Shown in pieces: positions 8,491-21,644 of a DNA stretch of 64,000 bases (within the stretch, counting starts at the first letter, position 1; the number at the start of each line of letters is the position of its first letter). The stretch is from Glycomyces sp. TRM65418 (GTDB lineage Bacteria > Actinomycetota > Actinomycetes > Mycobacteriales > Micromonosporaceae): positions 124,001-188,000 of the forward strand of contig NZ_JAJFAX010000007.1 in assembly GCF_019710475.1 (NCBI RefSeq), in the 5' to 3' direction. The notes beneath the pieces are model-generated. The model was not told the origin of the DNA, did not search any database, and saw nothing but the letters and a program-made list of their open reading frames with translations. Position numbers and translations under genes: made by a program.

Positions 8491-8937
8491 GTGGAGGTTT
8501 CGGGGTGCGCCAGCGCCTATCAGCCCGGCTGTTCCGCCGCCTGCGGCGCGCCGCTCGCCGCCTCCTGCAATCCCGGCGGCCCCTGCAACTCCTGCTCAGC
8601 GGCCTGCGGCGGCGCGACCGATCCGGGGCCGTTTCATTCGCTCGCCTTGGCGCTCTTCGGCTTCGGGCGGCTGGGGCCGGAGCGGCTGGTGCTCGCGCGG
8701 GAGCGGCATCGGGCCGGGCCTCGCCGACTGGGTCTGCGGCTCATCGCCTGCTACCGGCGTCGGCTCTCGCCTCGCGTCCAGGTCCAGTGCCGGTTCACGC
8801 CGACCTGCTCGGGCTACGGGTATCGGGCCGTGTCGCGCTACGGCCTGTGGGTCGGCGGGCGCTTGGCGCTGGGGCGGGTCCTGCGCTGCCGCCCGGGGGT
8901 GACACCCGGCACCCATGATGCGGTGCCCACGCCGTGA
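8491..8937 (+). CDS. yidD: YidD membrane-insertion efficiency factor, Cys-rich N-terminus
   Basis: 148 residues. The C-terminal part (about 82-136) is a YidD domain, LRLIACYRRRLSP then CRFTPTCSGYGYRAVSRYG and LRCRPG, with the conserved cysteines C100, C106 and C133. YidD is a small membrane-associated factor thought to help YidC/Sec insert membrane proteins. The N-terminal 40 residues hold seven further cysteines (C6, 14, 18, 26, 32, 35, 39) in a Gly/Ala/Pro background, which is not part of the domain. The start assumed is the GTG at 8491, which has no good ribosome site; a GTG at 8689 after GGAGCGG would give a classical 82-residue YidD. Third-position GC supports coding upstream of that. 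Confidence 0.82.
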   Translation: MEVSGCASAYQPGCSAACGAPLAASCNPGGPCNSCSAACGGATDPGPFHSLALALFGFGRLGPERLVLARERHRAGPRRLGLRLIACYRRRLSPRVQVQCRFTPTCSGYGYRAVSRYGLWVGGRLALGRVLRCRPGVTPGTHDAVPTP

Positions 8938-8959
8938 GCCGCCCGTTAAAATCCAGCCC

Positions 8960-9196
8960 ATGAGCGACTCGAACCTCGACAGCCGGCAGTCCGACCTCGC
9001 GTCGGACGGCGACCGCGAAGCGACCCGCAGCCGACCCGTGAAGCCCGGCCACCTGGAGGTCGGTGAGTTCACCTCCGGTCACATCGGCGCCTCCTCCCCG
9101 TTCGGCACCTCCGCCTTCCCGCTCCCGGTCAAGCAGCTCTACTACGAGCCGTCGAAGCCGACCGCCCGCCGCATGCTGGAGGACGAGCGCCACTAG
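8960..9196 (+). CDS. Small unknown protein, 78 aa
   Basis: A 78-residue polar protein, rich in Ser, Asp, Pro and Arg, with no membrane segment or signal peptide. It begins MSDSNLDSRQSDLASDGDREA and ends LYYEPSKPTARRMLEDERH. I recognise no family. It lies 22 bp after yidD in the same direction and may be co-transcribed. Codon use is typical of the window. The reading starts at the ATG at 8960; an upstream frame back to 8915 overlaps yidD. It is probably disordered and cytoplasmic, function unknown. Confidence 0.6.
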   Translation: MSDSNLDSRQSDLASDGDREATRSRPVKPGHLEVGEFTSGHIGASSPFGTSAFPLPVKQLYYEPSKPTARRMLEDERH

Positions 9197-9231
9197 GCCC
9201 TTCGCTCGATCGGCAACGACTTGCCGAGGCA

Positions 9232-9260
9232 TTGTAAGAAAATTTCATCGGTGGTATGTT
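9232..9260 (+). promoter_or_regulatory. Candidate promoter of amylase-pullulanase gene
   Basis: TTGTAA (9232-9237) and TATGTT (9255-9260) are separated by 17 bp in an unusually AT-rich patch, 91 bp ahead of the start codon. A GC-rich inverted region (GCGCAC, GTGCGC, GCGTGTGC) lies in the predicted leader. Confidence 0.5.
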
Positions 9261-9350
9261 CTTGCGCACACGGGGTGCGCGTCTCTGCGTGTGCTCGACC
9301 ACTGCGGCGTCCGCGCCCCGTCCCCCGTCAACCCCGGAGGATGAAGCGCA

Positions 9351-14990
<5,640 letters not shown>

Positions 14991-14997
14991 CGCGGCC

Positions 14998-15045
14998 GCG
15001 GTCCGCGGGGCTCGGGCGTCGGCGCCCTCGAACCCCGCGGACCGC
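14998..15045 (+). terminator. Terminator after amylase-pullulanase
   Basis: A 13-bp perfect stem, GCGGTCCGCGGGG with its complement, starts 7 bp after the stop. The loop contains a further small hairpin (GGGCG with CGCCC). Confidence 0.75.
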
Positions 15046-15072
15046 CCGCGGACGCGAGGCCCGAAACCGTAG

Positions 15073-15090
15073 CGATTCGCTAACGAATCG
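15073..15090. promoter_or_regulatory. Inverted repeat upstream of the Pro-rich membrane protein
   Basis: CGATTCG-CTAA-CGAATCG, perfect 7-bp arms, followed 4 bp later by TTGACA (15095-15100). It looks like an operator over a promoter, but no good -10 element is visible and no regulator is adjacent. Confidence 0.35.
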
Positions 15091-15228
15091 GGCCTTGACA
15101 GGGCGGGAATACTAGGGATGAGTTTCGGATCCCTGAAACCGGGGCGGGCGCGGCACCTGTCCCGGTTTAACGATTTCTCATGATTCCGGAGGGGGACAGG
15201 CGTCGCGGCCGCCGGATACGATCGGTCC

Positions 15229-16254
15229 ATGACGTACCCCCCGCAAGACTCCGCCTCGGCCGGCGACCCGTACGGGCAGCCCCAGCAGGGCCCGCCCCCG
15301 CCCGCGGGAGGCTACGCCCCGGGGCAGGTCGGCGGCGAGCCGTACCCGACCTCGCAGATGCCCCCTTCCGGCCACCACCCTTACGCGGGCCAGCCGGACC
15401 CGAACCAGCCCCAGGGCCACCCCGGTCAGCCCCAGCCCTACCCGCAGCCCGGATACGACCCGGCCTCCGGCTACCAGCACCCGTACGGCCAGTACGGGCC
15501 CCCGCCCGTGCAGGCCACCACCAAGGGCGGCGGCGGCACCACGGCGTTCCTGGTCATCGGCGTCGTCGTGCTCATGGCGATCGGCGCGGTCACCGGGTAC
15601 TTCCTGCTCGGCGGCGACGACGAGCCCGGCGCGGGGGCCGCGGACGACGACACCACCTCCGAGAACGAGGCCCCCGAGGAAGACGAGGAAGACGGGGAGG
15701 AGCCGACCGAGGAGTCGGCGCCGGCCCCCTCGGGCACGCACCTCGAAGTGGCCTCGCTCAGCTCGATCACGCCCATTCCGGGCCCGGAGTGGGAGTACGC
15801 GGGCGGGCCCGGCGCCGCCTCCGACCCGCTCGTCGACGCCGAGATCTACACGTTCAACCACACCCCGGAGTGGATCTCCTTCTTCGGCGTCGGCGTCTTC
15901 TCCGGCGCCGCCGCCGTCTTCGACCCCGCCGACCTCAACGCCAGCGCCGCGAGCGCGGCGGACGTCTGGCTCGGCGACGGGTTCGCGTCCGTGGAGGGCT
16001 ACCAGATGAGCGAGATCGCCTACACCGAGGTCGAAGTGGACGGACGTCCCGGCGTGCTCGCCGAGTGGCGCAACTCCTGGACCTCGGCCCCGGAGACCGA
16101 GGACCTGTGGGAGGACACCGCGATCCTGGTCGTGGACGTCGACGGCGTGAACGGCTTCATCGGCATCGCGAGCGTCTCCGAGTCGGGCGAGGCGATGTAC
16201 GACCCGGCCGTCGAGGCGCTCCTGGCGACGGACTTCGACGCCGAGACCGCCTGA
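15229..16254 (+). CDS. Pro-rich single-pass membrane protein, unknown
   Basis: 341 residues. Residues 1-100 are a cytoplasmic tail of Pro, Gly, Gln and Tyr (repeated PYGQP, YPQPG and the like). A single transmembrane helix follows at about 105-127 (FLVIGVVVLMAIGAVTGYFLL), then an acidic spacer (residues 130-165), then an extracytoplasmic domain of about 170 residues ending in FDAETA. The outer domain, with the segments LEVASLSSITPIPGPEWEYAG and EIYTFNHTPEWISFFGVG, is not one I recognise; its size and topology recall mycobacterial LpqN-like or septum-associated proteins, but that is only a resemblance. The start at the ATG 15229 is 138 bp after the CGATTCG palindrome. Confidence 0.75.
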   Translation: MTYPPQDSASAGDPYGQPQQGPPPPAGGYAPGQVGGEPYPTSQMPPSGHHPYAGQPDPNQPQGHPGQPQPYPQPGYDPASGYQHPYGQYGPPPVQATTKGGGGTTAFLVIGVVVLMAIGAVTGYFLLGGDDEPGAGAADDDTTSENEAPEEDEEDGEEPTEESAPAPSGTHLEVASLSSITPIPGPEWEYAGGPGAASDPLVDAEIYTFNHTPEWISFFGVGVFSGAAAVFDPADLNASAASAADVWLGDGFASVEGYQMSEIAYTEVEVDGRPGVLAEWRNSWTSAPETEDLWEDTAILVVDVDGVNGFIGIASVSESGEAMYDPAVEALLATDFDAETA

Positions 16255-16261
16255 AGCTCCG

Positions 16262-16869
16262 TCAACCGGTCCCGGCCGGAGCGGCGTGCCTCCGGGCCGG
16301 ACCTCGCGCGAGTTTCGTCCTGACGCTCGCGAGTTCGCACCGGGCGCTGTACTCGGTGTAGACGGCCTCGGCCTCCCGCCACCGGGCGAGCGCGGTCTTG
16401 CCGACGCCGCCCATGCCGGTGACGACGGCGAGTCCGGCCGCGCCCTCGGCGTCGTCGAGGAGCCGGTCGAGGGACGCGAGCTGGTCGCCGCGGCCGGTGA
16501 AGCGGGTGTTGGCGCGCGGGAGCATCGCGGGGACCGGGCTTCGTCCTCTTTCGCCTTGCAGCGCAGGGTGTCGAGCTCATCGGTGCCGATGCTGAAGCGG
16601 TAGGCGCGGCCGACCGTGGCGAGCCGGTCGCGGGCGGCGCCGAGCTTGCGGCGCAGCACGCCGACGGTGTTCTGGACCTGCGTCTCGGGGTCCTGCGGGA
16701 TGTCGATCCCGTAGACGGCGCGGACGATGTCGCCCAGCGGGACCACGTTGCCGGCCTCGTCGAGCAGGATCGCGAGGACGGTGGCGGCGTTCCCGCGCGG
16801 GATCGCCACGGAGACGCCGTCGACCCGGACCTCCAGGGACCCGAGCAGGCGCACGTCGAGCGCTGGCAC
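16262..16869 (-). pseudogene. Remnant of AfsR/SARP-type regulator
   Basis: Two frames together carry fragments of a large AfsR-like regulator. The first (16869 down to about 16535) has an intact SARP winged-helix DNA-binding domain: LDVRLLGSLEVRVDG, then ETQVQNTVGVLRRKLG and GRAYRF. After a frame change, a second frame (16525-16262) has the start of an NB-ARC ATPase, TRFTGRGDQLASLD with P-loop GMGGVGKTALA, and then abruptly a TPR-like tail (YTEYSARCELASVRTKLA). Almost the whole bacterial transcriptional-activation domain and the rest of NB-ARC are missing. Full-length relatives are about 600-1000 residues; about 200 remain. I read this as a decayed gene. The DNA-binding domain alone might still be made. 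The GTG at 16869 follows GGCGGAAGAC; a GTG at 16890 is an alternative. Confidence 0.8.
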
Positions 16870-16958
16870 GTCTTCCGCCTTCAGCCGCACCGGGGCAGGG
16901 GGGACATTCAGTGTCCCACAACGGCATCAGTGACGCACGCCTCGAAGCGGCGCCGACA

Positions 16959-16991
16959 TGACCGATCGGTGACCGATCCGTGAGCGAAGCA
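16959..16991. repeat. Three 11-bp direct repeats, SARP-like operator
   Basis: TGACCGATCGG, TGACCGATCCG and TGAGCGAAGCA follow one another head-to-tail. Direct repeats with an 11-bp period are the known binding pattern of SARP/AfsR winged-helix regulators. They lie between the AfsR-like remnant and the divergent YbaB-like gene. Confidence 0.5.
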
Positions 16992-17032
16992 GCGAGGATG
17001 CGTGCCGACCAGCGCCATGAGGAGGCAAGCCG

Positions 17033-17701
17033 ATGAACCGGATCGAGATCCCCGAGGACTACGAGGACCGCCTGGCCGCCGGGCGCCGCGCCGCCGCCCG
17101 CCTCCCCGCCGGGCCGATCCGCGACGCGGTGGACGGCGCTCTCGCCGCGGCTCCCGAGCGGGAGCGGTACGAGCGGGCGGCGGCACTCGCCGAGCGCGGC
17201 GCGGCGCTGGCGGAGGCATTGGAGGCGGAGGCGTTCGACGGCACCGACTCCGGCCGGGTCGCATGGCTGCGCCTGGACTGCTCGGGGCGGCTGCGGTCGC
17301 TGGCGTTGAGCCCGACGATCGACCGCATGAGCAGCCGGGCGGTGGCCGACGCGATCGAGGCGGCGTGGACCGCCGCGGAGGCCGCGCGCTCGGAGCACGT
17401 GCTGGGGCTCGAACGCGCGCACGCGGAACTGCTCGCCGCGCGCGTCCCCGATTGGAAGGGCGACGAGCTGCGCGACCGCGTCGCCCGGGCCTCGCACGAG
17501 CGCTTCGCGCACGTCACCGAGGACGACCTGTGCGCGGCCGAGGTGAACCTCGAGGGCCGCCTGACCGAGTTCAAGTTCATGGTCCCGAACGCGACCCTCG
17601 GCACCGAGTGCGAGGCGCTGGCGGCCCGCGCGGCCGAGACGATCCGGGCGGCCCAGGCCGACGCCGCGGTCCGCCTGGAGGCGGTGCTCGCGCAGCGGTG
17701 A
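17033..17701 (+). CDS. YbaB/EbfC-like domain protein
   Basis: 222 residues, helical and Ala/Glu/Arg-rich. The central part GRVAWLRLDCSGRLRSLALSP then a long helix (RAVADAIEAAWTAAEAARSEH, about residues 97-117) has the strand-strand-helix pattern of the YbaB/EbfC family, small nucleoid-associated DNA-binding proteins that actinobacteria often fuse to extra helical segments. The flanking regions are coiled-coil-like. The start ATG at 17033 has a strong GAGGAGG. It is divergent from the SARP remnant across the 11-bp direct repeats, and so may once have been its target. Family assignment by pattern only. Confidence 0.6.
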   Translation: MNRIEIPEDYEDRLAAGRRAAARLPAGPIRDAVDGALAAAPERERYERAAALAERGAALAEALEAEAFDGTDSGRVAWLRLDCSGRLRSLALSPTIDRMSSRAVADAIEAAWTAAEAARSEHVLGLERAHAELLAARVPDWKGDELRDRVARASHERFAHVTEDDLCAAEVNLEGRLTEFKFMVPNATLGTECEALAARAAETIRAAQADAAVRLEAVLAQR

Positions 17702-17705
17702 CCGC

Positions 17706-18017
17706 TCAGGCGACGCGGACGGGGAAGAGGGTGGCGCCGGCGACGACCCGGTCGCGTTCGGCCGCCATGGCCAGACGGCGCGGGTCGGCCAGGTACGCGT
17801 CGAGCGCGGCCTGGTCGGGGAAGCGGAAGACGTGGACCTCGTGCGGGGCGCCGTCCGCGCCGTCGCCGATCACGCGTGACAGCAGCTCGCCACCGTGCTC
17901 GGGGACGAGCGCGGTCACCTCGTCCTCGTAGGCGGTCAGGCCCGCCTCGGCTCCGGGACGGGCGCGGAGCAGGCAGCACAGCTCGATCGGGGCGTCGTCG
18001 GCGTTCATGCCGACCAT
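17706..18017 (-). CDS. DUF1330-like dimeric alpha/beta-barrel protein
   Basis: A 103-residue cytoplasmic protein with the ferredoxin-like pattern of the DUF1330/dimeric alpha-beta barrel group: strand IELCCLLRARPG, helix AGLTAYEDEVTALVPEHGG, strand EVHVFRFPDQAALDAYLADPRR and a final strand GATLFPVRVA. Members include monooxygenase-like and EthD-like proteins; many have no known substrate. It is convergent with the YbaB-like gene, only 4 bp apart. The start could be the ATG at 18017 or 18008. No catalytic residue can be assigned. Confidence 0.75.
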   Translation of the reverse strand: MVGMNADDAPIELCCLLRARPGAEAGLTAYEDEVTALVPEHGGELLSRVIGDGADGAPHEVHVFRFPDQAALDAYLADPRRLAMAAERDRVVAGATLFPVRVA

Positions 18018-18031
18018 GATCGCAGCCGGTG

Positions 18032-18250
18032 TCAGTCCGCGGCCTCGTCGGGCACCCAGCGCAGCACGTCGCCGGGCTGGCAGCCGAGGGTGCGGCAGAT
18101 GGCGTCGAGGGTGGTGAAGCGCACCGCTTTGGCGCGGCCGTTCTTCAGGACCGCGATGTTCGCCGGCGTGATGCCCACGGCCGCGGCGAACTCGCCGACG
18201 GACATGTTGCGCTCGGCGAGCTGCACGTCGAGGTCGACGATGATCGCCAT
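18032..18250 (-). CDS. XRE/Cro-type helix-turn-helix regulator (HTH_26)
   Basis: A 72-residue protein consisting almost only of a Cro/C1-type HTH: MAIIVDLDVQLAERNMSVGEFAAAVG, then ITPANIAVLKNGRAKAVRFTTLDAICRTLGCQPGDVL. This is the small HTH_26 regulator that is routinely encoded with DUF2975 membrane proteins. Its ATG overlaps the stop of the DUF2975 gene by 4 bp (ATGA), so the two are translationally coupled. It probably represses its own operon through the inverted repeat at 18758-18771. High confidence in family and pairing. Confidence 0.9.
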   Translation of the reverse strand: MAIIVDLDVQLAERNMSVGEFAAAVGITPANIAVLKNGRAKAVRFTTLDAICRTLGCQPGDVLRWVPDEAAD

Positions 18251-18747
18251 CAGACGACCTCGGCCATCTCGGTCTGGAGGTCGGTGGCCTTGCGCAGCAG
18301 GCCCCGCATGATGGCCGTGAGCATCGCGAACGAGGCGCCCGCGCCGACGCACAGGCACGCGGCCCCGATCGCGCTGACGACCTCCATGTCGCCTTGGGGC
18401 GTGGGGACCTCGGTGAAAAAGAGGTAAACCGCGACCGCGGCGGCGATCAGCGTCGCGGTGAGCGTGGACCCGATGGTGACGTCGACCCAGCGGAAGGCCC
18501 GGTCGGAGAAGATCGCATCGCGTTGGATCATGCCGAGCAGCGCCCACGCCGCGATGAACACGACCTGGATGCAGGCGATGCCCGCGATCGCCGCGGTCAC
18601 CAAGGGCACCTCGTAGGGTGCGTAGTCGCCGTAGACGGCGACGAGGTCGGCCGCGGTGGTGGGTACGACCACGATCTGCCCGAAGAGGCCGATCAAGAGG
18701 CCCGTGCCGAGGGCGGCGCGGAGCACGATGATGAAGAACTCGTTCAT
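18250..18747 (-). CDS. DUF2975 membrane protein
   Basis: 165 residues with four hydrophobic helices (about 5-30, 45-75, 90-112 and 122-145), the layout of DUF2975. The family nearly always sits beside a small HTH_26 regulator, as here, and is of unknown function; a membrane sensor or sequestering partner for the regulator has been suggested from context. The gene precedes the regulator with a 4-bp overlap. The start ATG at 18747 lies just downstream of an inverted repeat, TCGATA-GG-TATCGA. Confidence 0.88.
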   Translation of the reverse strand: MNEFFIIVLRAALGTGLLIGLFGQIVVVPTTAADLVAVYGDYAPYEVPLVTAAIAGIACIQVVFIAAWALLGMIQRDAIFSDRAFRWVDVTIGSTLTATLIAAAVAVYLFFTEVPTPQGDMEVVSAIGAACLCVGAGASFAMLTAIMRGLLRKATDLQTEMAEVV

Positions 18748-18757
18748 GCATCGATTC

Positions 18758-18771
18758 TCGATAGGTATCGA
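18758..18771. promoter_or_regulatory. Operator-like palindrome of the DUF2975/HTH pair
   Basis: TCGATA-GG-TATCGA, perfect 6-bp arms, 11 bp ahead of the DUF2975 start codon, with extra ATCGAT half-sites on both sides. Likely autoregulatory site for the HTH_26 protein. Confidence 0.5.
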
Positions 18772-18843
18772 TCGAAAGTCAATAGATGTGAATCATGTGA
18801 CACGGATCGGGGAGCGTCGGTCAGGTCAGGGCCGCGGTGCGGT

Positions 18844-19854
18844 TCAGCCGCCTCGCGCGGACTTGGGCGGGGCGTGTTCGCGCAGCAGGGCGAAACCGTG
18901 GCGGTCGACGGAGGCGGCGGTGGCCGAGAGGATCACGACGCCCACACCCGCCTCGCGGTCCAGGCCCAGCCAGGAGCGGAAGCCGCCGGTGCCCCCGTTG
19001 TGCCAGGTGATCGCGCGACCCTTGGCGCCCGAGGTGATCCATGCGGCCCCGATGCGGAAGCCCGCGCCGAAGCGCGCCACCGGATCGAGCGCCGCGATGC
19101 CGGGCGCCGTGCCGTCGAGCAGTGCCCGCACGAGGCGGGCCGTGCTGCCGATGGACGCCCGGATGCCTCCGGCGGGCGCGATCGCCTCACCGGTCCACGG
19201 TTCGCGCGGTCGGCCCCGGGAGCTGACGCCCCTGAGGGCGCCGGGACGGAGCTCGTCGGCCGTGGCCGGGACGTACCAGGGATCGAGGCCGAGCGGTTCG
19301 GCGATCCTCGTGCGGAGCAGTTCGACGTACGTCGTGTGAGCCGCGGCGGCGAGCGCGTGGCCGAGGAGTTCGAACCCGAAGTTGGCGTAGCGGGGCCGGG
19401 GCCTGCCGGGTTTGACGGTGCGGGCCTGCTCGAGGAGCTGTCCGAGGTCCTCGCCGTACGGGTTGGCGCCGTGCCGCCACACGGCGAACGAGCGCCGGTA
19501 GGGCTGCGCGGCGGCCGGGAGCGAGGGCAGGCCCGAGCGGTGGACGCTGAGGGCCCCCAAGGTCACCCGGCCGACCGGGACGTCCTTGAGCGGCAGCAGG
19601 TCGCCGAGGGCGGTCTCGGGTGTCACTTCACCGCGCTCGATCGCGTCGACGTACAGGAGCCCCGTGACGCCCTTGGAGATCGAGCCGATCTCGAAGTCGG
19701 CTTCGGCGTCGGCGCCGATGACGGCCGTGGTGGTGTCCTCGGGCGCGGTCGCTCCGGTGGAGACGACCGCCGCGGCGGCGGCGTGGCGGTGTCGGCCCAG
19801 CAGGTCGCCGAGTCGCATGGCGAGCGCTTCGTCGCCCGCGGCCGCGGGGCTCAC
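18844..19854 (-). CDS. Serine hydrolase, beta-lactamase/class C family
   Basis: A 336-residue serine hydrolase of the class C beta-lactamase/penicillin-binding fold. The three catalytic motifs are present: SxxK as S58-I-S-K61 (EIGSISKG), YxN as Y156-A-N158 (RYANFGFEL) and an HxG motif at H285-N-G287 (WHNGGTGGF). No signal peptide or membrane helix is visible, so it is probably an intracellular esterase or peptidase rather than a true lactamase. The GTG start at 19854 overlaps the stop of the upstream HTH gene by 4 bp. The pair is therefore one operon, controlled by twin GTCAAC/GTTGAC palindromes. Confidence 0.88.
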   Translation of the reverse strand: MSPAAAGDEALAMRLGDLLGRHRHAAAAAVVSTGATAPEDTTTAVIGADAEADFEIGSISKGVTGLLYVDAIERGEVTPETALGDLLPLKDVPVGRVTLGALSVHRSGLPSLPAAAQPYRRSFAVWRHGANPYGEDLGQLLEQARTVKPGRPRPRYANFGFELLGHALAAAAHTTYVELLRTRIAEPLGLDPWYVPATADELRPGALRGVSSRGRPREPWTGEAIAPAGGIRASIGSTARLVRALLDGTAPGIAALDPVARFGAGFRIGAAWITSGAKGRAITWHNGGTGGFRSWLGLDREAGVGVVILSATAASVDRHGFALLREHAPPKSARGG

Positions 19855-20087
19855 GCCCGGCCTCCGAGCAGGCCCTTGCCGCCGTGCTTCTTGTGCACGG
19901 CCTGCTTCGACACGCCGAGCACGGCGGCGATCCGCGCCCAGCTGACGCCGTCGTTGCGGGCGCGCCGGACCAGCACCGCTTCAAGGCGCTCGATCTCGGC
20001 GCGCATCTCGGCCATGGCCTGGAGGCCCCGCAGCGGATCGGAGTCGGCGGTCGCCGCCGCCAGCGTCGTGAAATCGTCGTCGACCAT
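19851..20087 (-). CDS. Small HTH regulator of the serine hydrolase operon
   Basis: 78 residues. An acidic N-terminus (MVDDDFTTLAAATADSDPL) leads to a helix (MRAEIERLEAVLVRRARN) and a C-terminal helix-turn-helix, GVSWARIAAVLGVSKQAVHKKHG, at about 47-69. Small proteins of this type are common in actinobacteria upstream of hydrolase or Clp-like genes. Its own start is covered by the palindrome GTCAAC-CTTA-GTTGAC, which overlaps the ribosome site (AAGG); a second copy lies 28 bp further upstream. Tight autoregulation is the obvious reading. It overlaps the hydrolase gene by 4 bp. Confidence 0.85.
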   Translation of the reverse strand: MVDDDFTTLAAATADSDPLRGLQAMAEMRAEIERLEAVLVRRARNDGVSWARIAAVLGVSKQAVHKKHGGKGLLGGRA

Positions 20088-20089
20088 AC

Positions 20090-20133
20090 GTCAACCTTAG
20101 TTGACGATATGGTGATCGTCAACCGAAGTTGAC
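20090..20133. promoter_or_regulatory. Twin operators GTCAAC-N4-GTTGAC
   Basis: Two perfect palindromes with 6-bp arms: 20090-20105 (spacer CTTA) and 20118-20133 (spacer CGAA). Their centres are 28 bp apart, close to three helical turns with a small offset. They fill the gap between the HTH start codon and the next gene, so they should bind the 78-residue HTH protein. Confidence 0.75.
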
Positions 20134-20144
20134 TCCGGTCCGGC

Positions 20145-21311
20145 CTATTCGTAGCGGTCGTCGGCGGCTTCGGCGATGCCCCAGACGTCCTCGTCCGGGT
20201 CCTCGGTCAGCGTCGACTCGCGCGTGGTCTCGTCGTCGGGCGCGCTGCCGGCGCCGCGCCCGCCGCCCGCGCCCATCATGCCGCCGCCCGCTCCCTTGCC
20301 GCGACCGGCGGCCCCGACGCCGCCGGTCGCGGCGCCGACCATCGCGCCGCCTCCCATGCCGCCCTGCGGGGCCGTCCCGATCCCGGTGGCGAGCCCGCCG
20401 ACGCCGGAACCGGCGCCGAGGCCGCCTCCCGCGCCGCCCGCACCGAGTCCGCCGCCCGACGCCAGACCGCCGGAGACGTCGTCGGTGCCGGGCAGTTCGG
20501 CGGCGCCCCAAGGGTCGTCGAAATCGGGCATCTCCGGCTGCGCGAGATCCTCCATGCCCGTCGGGGTCCCGGGCGTCGTCGGCTGCCCGCTCGGGGGCCG
20601 AGTCGGCTCCCGCGGCTCCTGCTCGGTCGACTCCTGCTCCTCTTCGGTCGTCGCCTCCTGCGGTTCTTCCTCGGCTTCCTCCTCGGCCGCCGCCTCCTCT
20701 TCCTCGGTGCCGCCGGTCGAGTGGTCCTCGGCCACGGCGTGGGACTGGAGGTCCCTGTCGGTGCCGCTCGTCTTGTCGTCCAGGGGCTTCAGCAGTTCGG
20801 CCGCTTGCGAGAGGGCCGCCCCGGCGGTCGCGTCGGCCGCGTTGACGAGGGCGGTCATGCTCTGCAGGCCGAGCGTCCCGGCCATGGCCTGCGCCTGGAG
20901 GACGGCTTCGATGAAGCCGCCGAAGGGGCCCGCCATGGCGATCGCGGTGCGCTGCGAGGGGCCCAACGTCACCAGCGGCGCGGGCTGCACGGTGAAGCCG
21001 GTCGCCTTCAAGGCCGCGTCGGCGGCCTTGAGGACCGTGCACTCGGCGAGCATCTGCGCCCCCGCCGCGGCGAGGCCGCCGGCGGCGGCCGTGACCTCCC
21101 CGATCACCTGCGCGAGATGGGCGTCGACGTTGCCGGCCTCGCCGTTGAAGGCCTCGTTCGCGGTGTCCTGCCAGTGGCGGTTGATCTCGGCGACCTCGGC
21201 CGCGTAGTCGGTCTGCTGGGTCGCGAGATCGGTGGCCGCCGCGATCATCTCCGAGGCGAAGGCGAGGAACTCCGAGGGTTCGGCGGACAGCGCGTCCTGG
21301 TACGTGGGCAT
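20145..21311 (-). CDS. Large WXG100/PPE-like type VII secretion substrate
   Basis: 388 residues. The N-terminal 110 residues are two long amphipathic helices with a HWQDTANEAF turn, the shape of WXG100/PE-PPE-type ESX substrates. A second helical, hydrophobic segment (about 120-180) follows, then an acidic Glu-rich stretch (205-240), a Pro/Thr linker, and a Gly-rich region of roughly 90 residues (GGLGAGGAGGGLGAGSG type). The C-terminus ends DEDVWGIAEAADDRYE. There is no signal peptide, as expected for type VII export. It follows the EspC-like gene by 9 bp, starting at an ATG behind GGAG. The VWG end is shared with the divergent gene at 21834-23381. Confidence 0.72.
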   Translation of the reverse strand: MPTYQDALSAEPSEFLAFASEMIAAATDLATQQTDYAAEVAEINRHWQDTANEAFNGEAGNVDAHLAQVIGEVTAAAGGLAAAGAQMLAECTVLKAADAALKATGFTVQPAPLVTLGPSQRTAIAMAGPFGGFIEAVLQAQAMAGTLGLQSMTALVNAADATAGAALSQAAELLKPLDDKTSGTDRDLQSHAVAEDHSTGGTEEEEAAAEEEAEEEPQEATTEEEQESTEQEPREPTRPPSGQPTTPGTPTGMEDLAQPEMPDFDDPWGAAELPGTDDVSGGLASGGGLGAGGAGGGLGAGSGVGGLATGIGTAPQGGMGGGAMVGAATGGVGAAGRGKGAGGGMMGAGGGRGAGSAPDDETTRESTLTEDPDEDVWGIAEAADDRYE

Positions 21312-21320
21312 CGGGGTCTC

Positions 21321-21644
21321 CTATCGCGTCGGACCGGTGGCGAACCGGCTCTGGATGCCGCCGAAGCGGGTGCGGGCCTCCTGGTCGACGGCCTCGACGT
21401 CGTCGGCGCTGCCGACCACCTGGTCGCCCTGCCAGGTGAGGCGGTGTTCGAGCCCCGCGGTGACGGCCGCGAGCGCGGCCTGCCACCGCCGGCCCGCCTC
21501 GCCGGTGGCGAAGCCGCGGTTGCGGTCGGCCGCGGTCGACGCCGGGCGCTCCACCCGCCTGGACGCGGCCTGGCCGTTCGGAGCCAGGCCGCGCAGGCCG
21601 ATGCCGCCCGTGCGCACCGCCTCGACGTCCATGTGCACGGTCAT
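21321..21644 (-). CDS. EspC/DUF2580-like small ESX-associated protein
   Basis: 107 residues, starting at an ATG behind a textbook GAAGGAGG. It begins MTVHMDVEAVRTGGIGLRGL, has a central ATGEAGRRWQAALAAVTAGLEHRL helix and ends with a helix containing SADDVEAVDQEARTRFGGI. This helix-turn-helix hairpin of about 100 residues, with an N-terminal MxVDxEAVR-like start, matches the EspC-type (DUF2580) ESX-secretion-associated proteins. It is first in a two-gene operon with the large WXG-like protein, and divergent from the second ESX-like operon. It probably forms a heterodimer with one of its neighbours. Confidence 0.75.
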   Translation of the reverse strand: MTVHMDVEAVRTGGIGLRGLAPNGQAASRRVERPASTAADRNRGFATGEAGRRWQAALAAVTAGLEHRLTWQGDQVVGSADDVEAVDQEARTRFGGIQSRFATGPTR

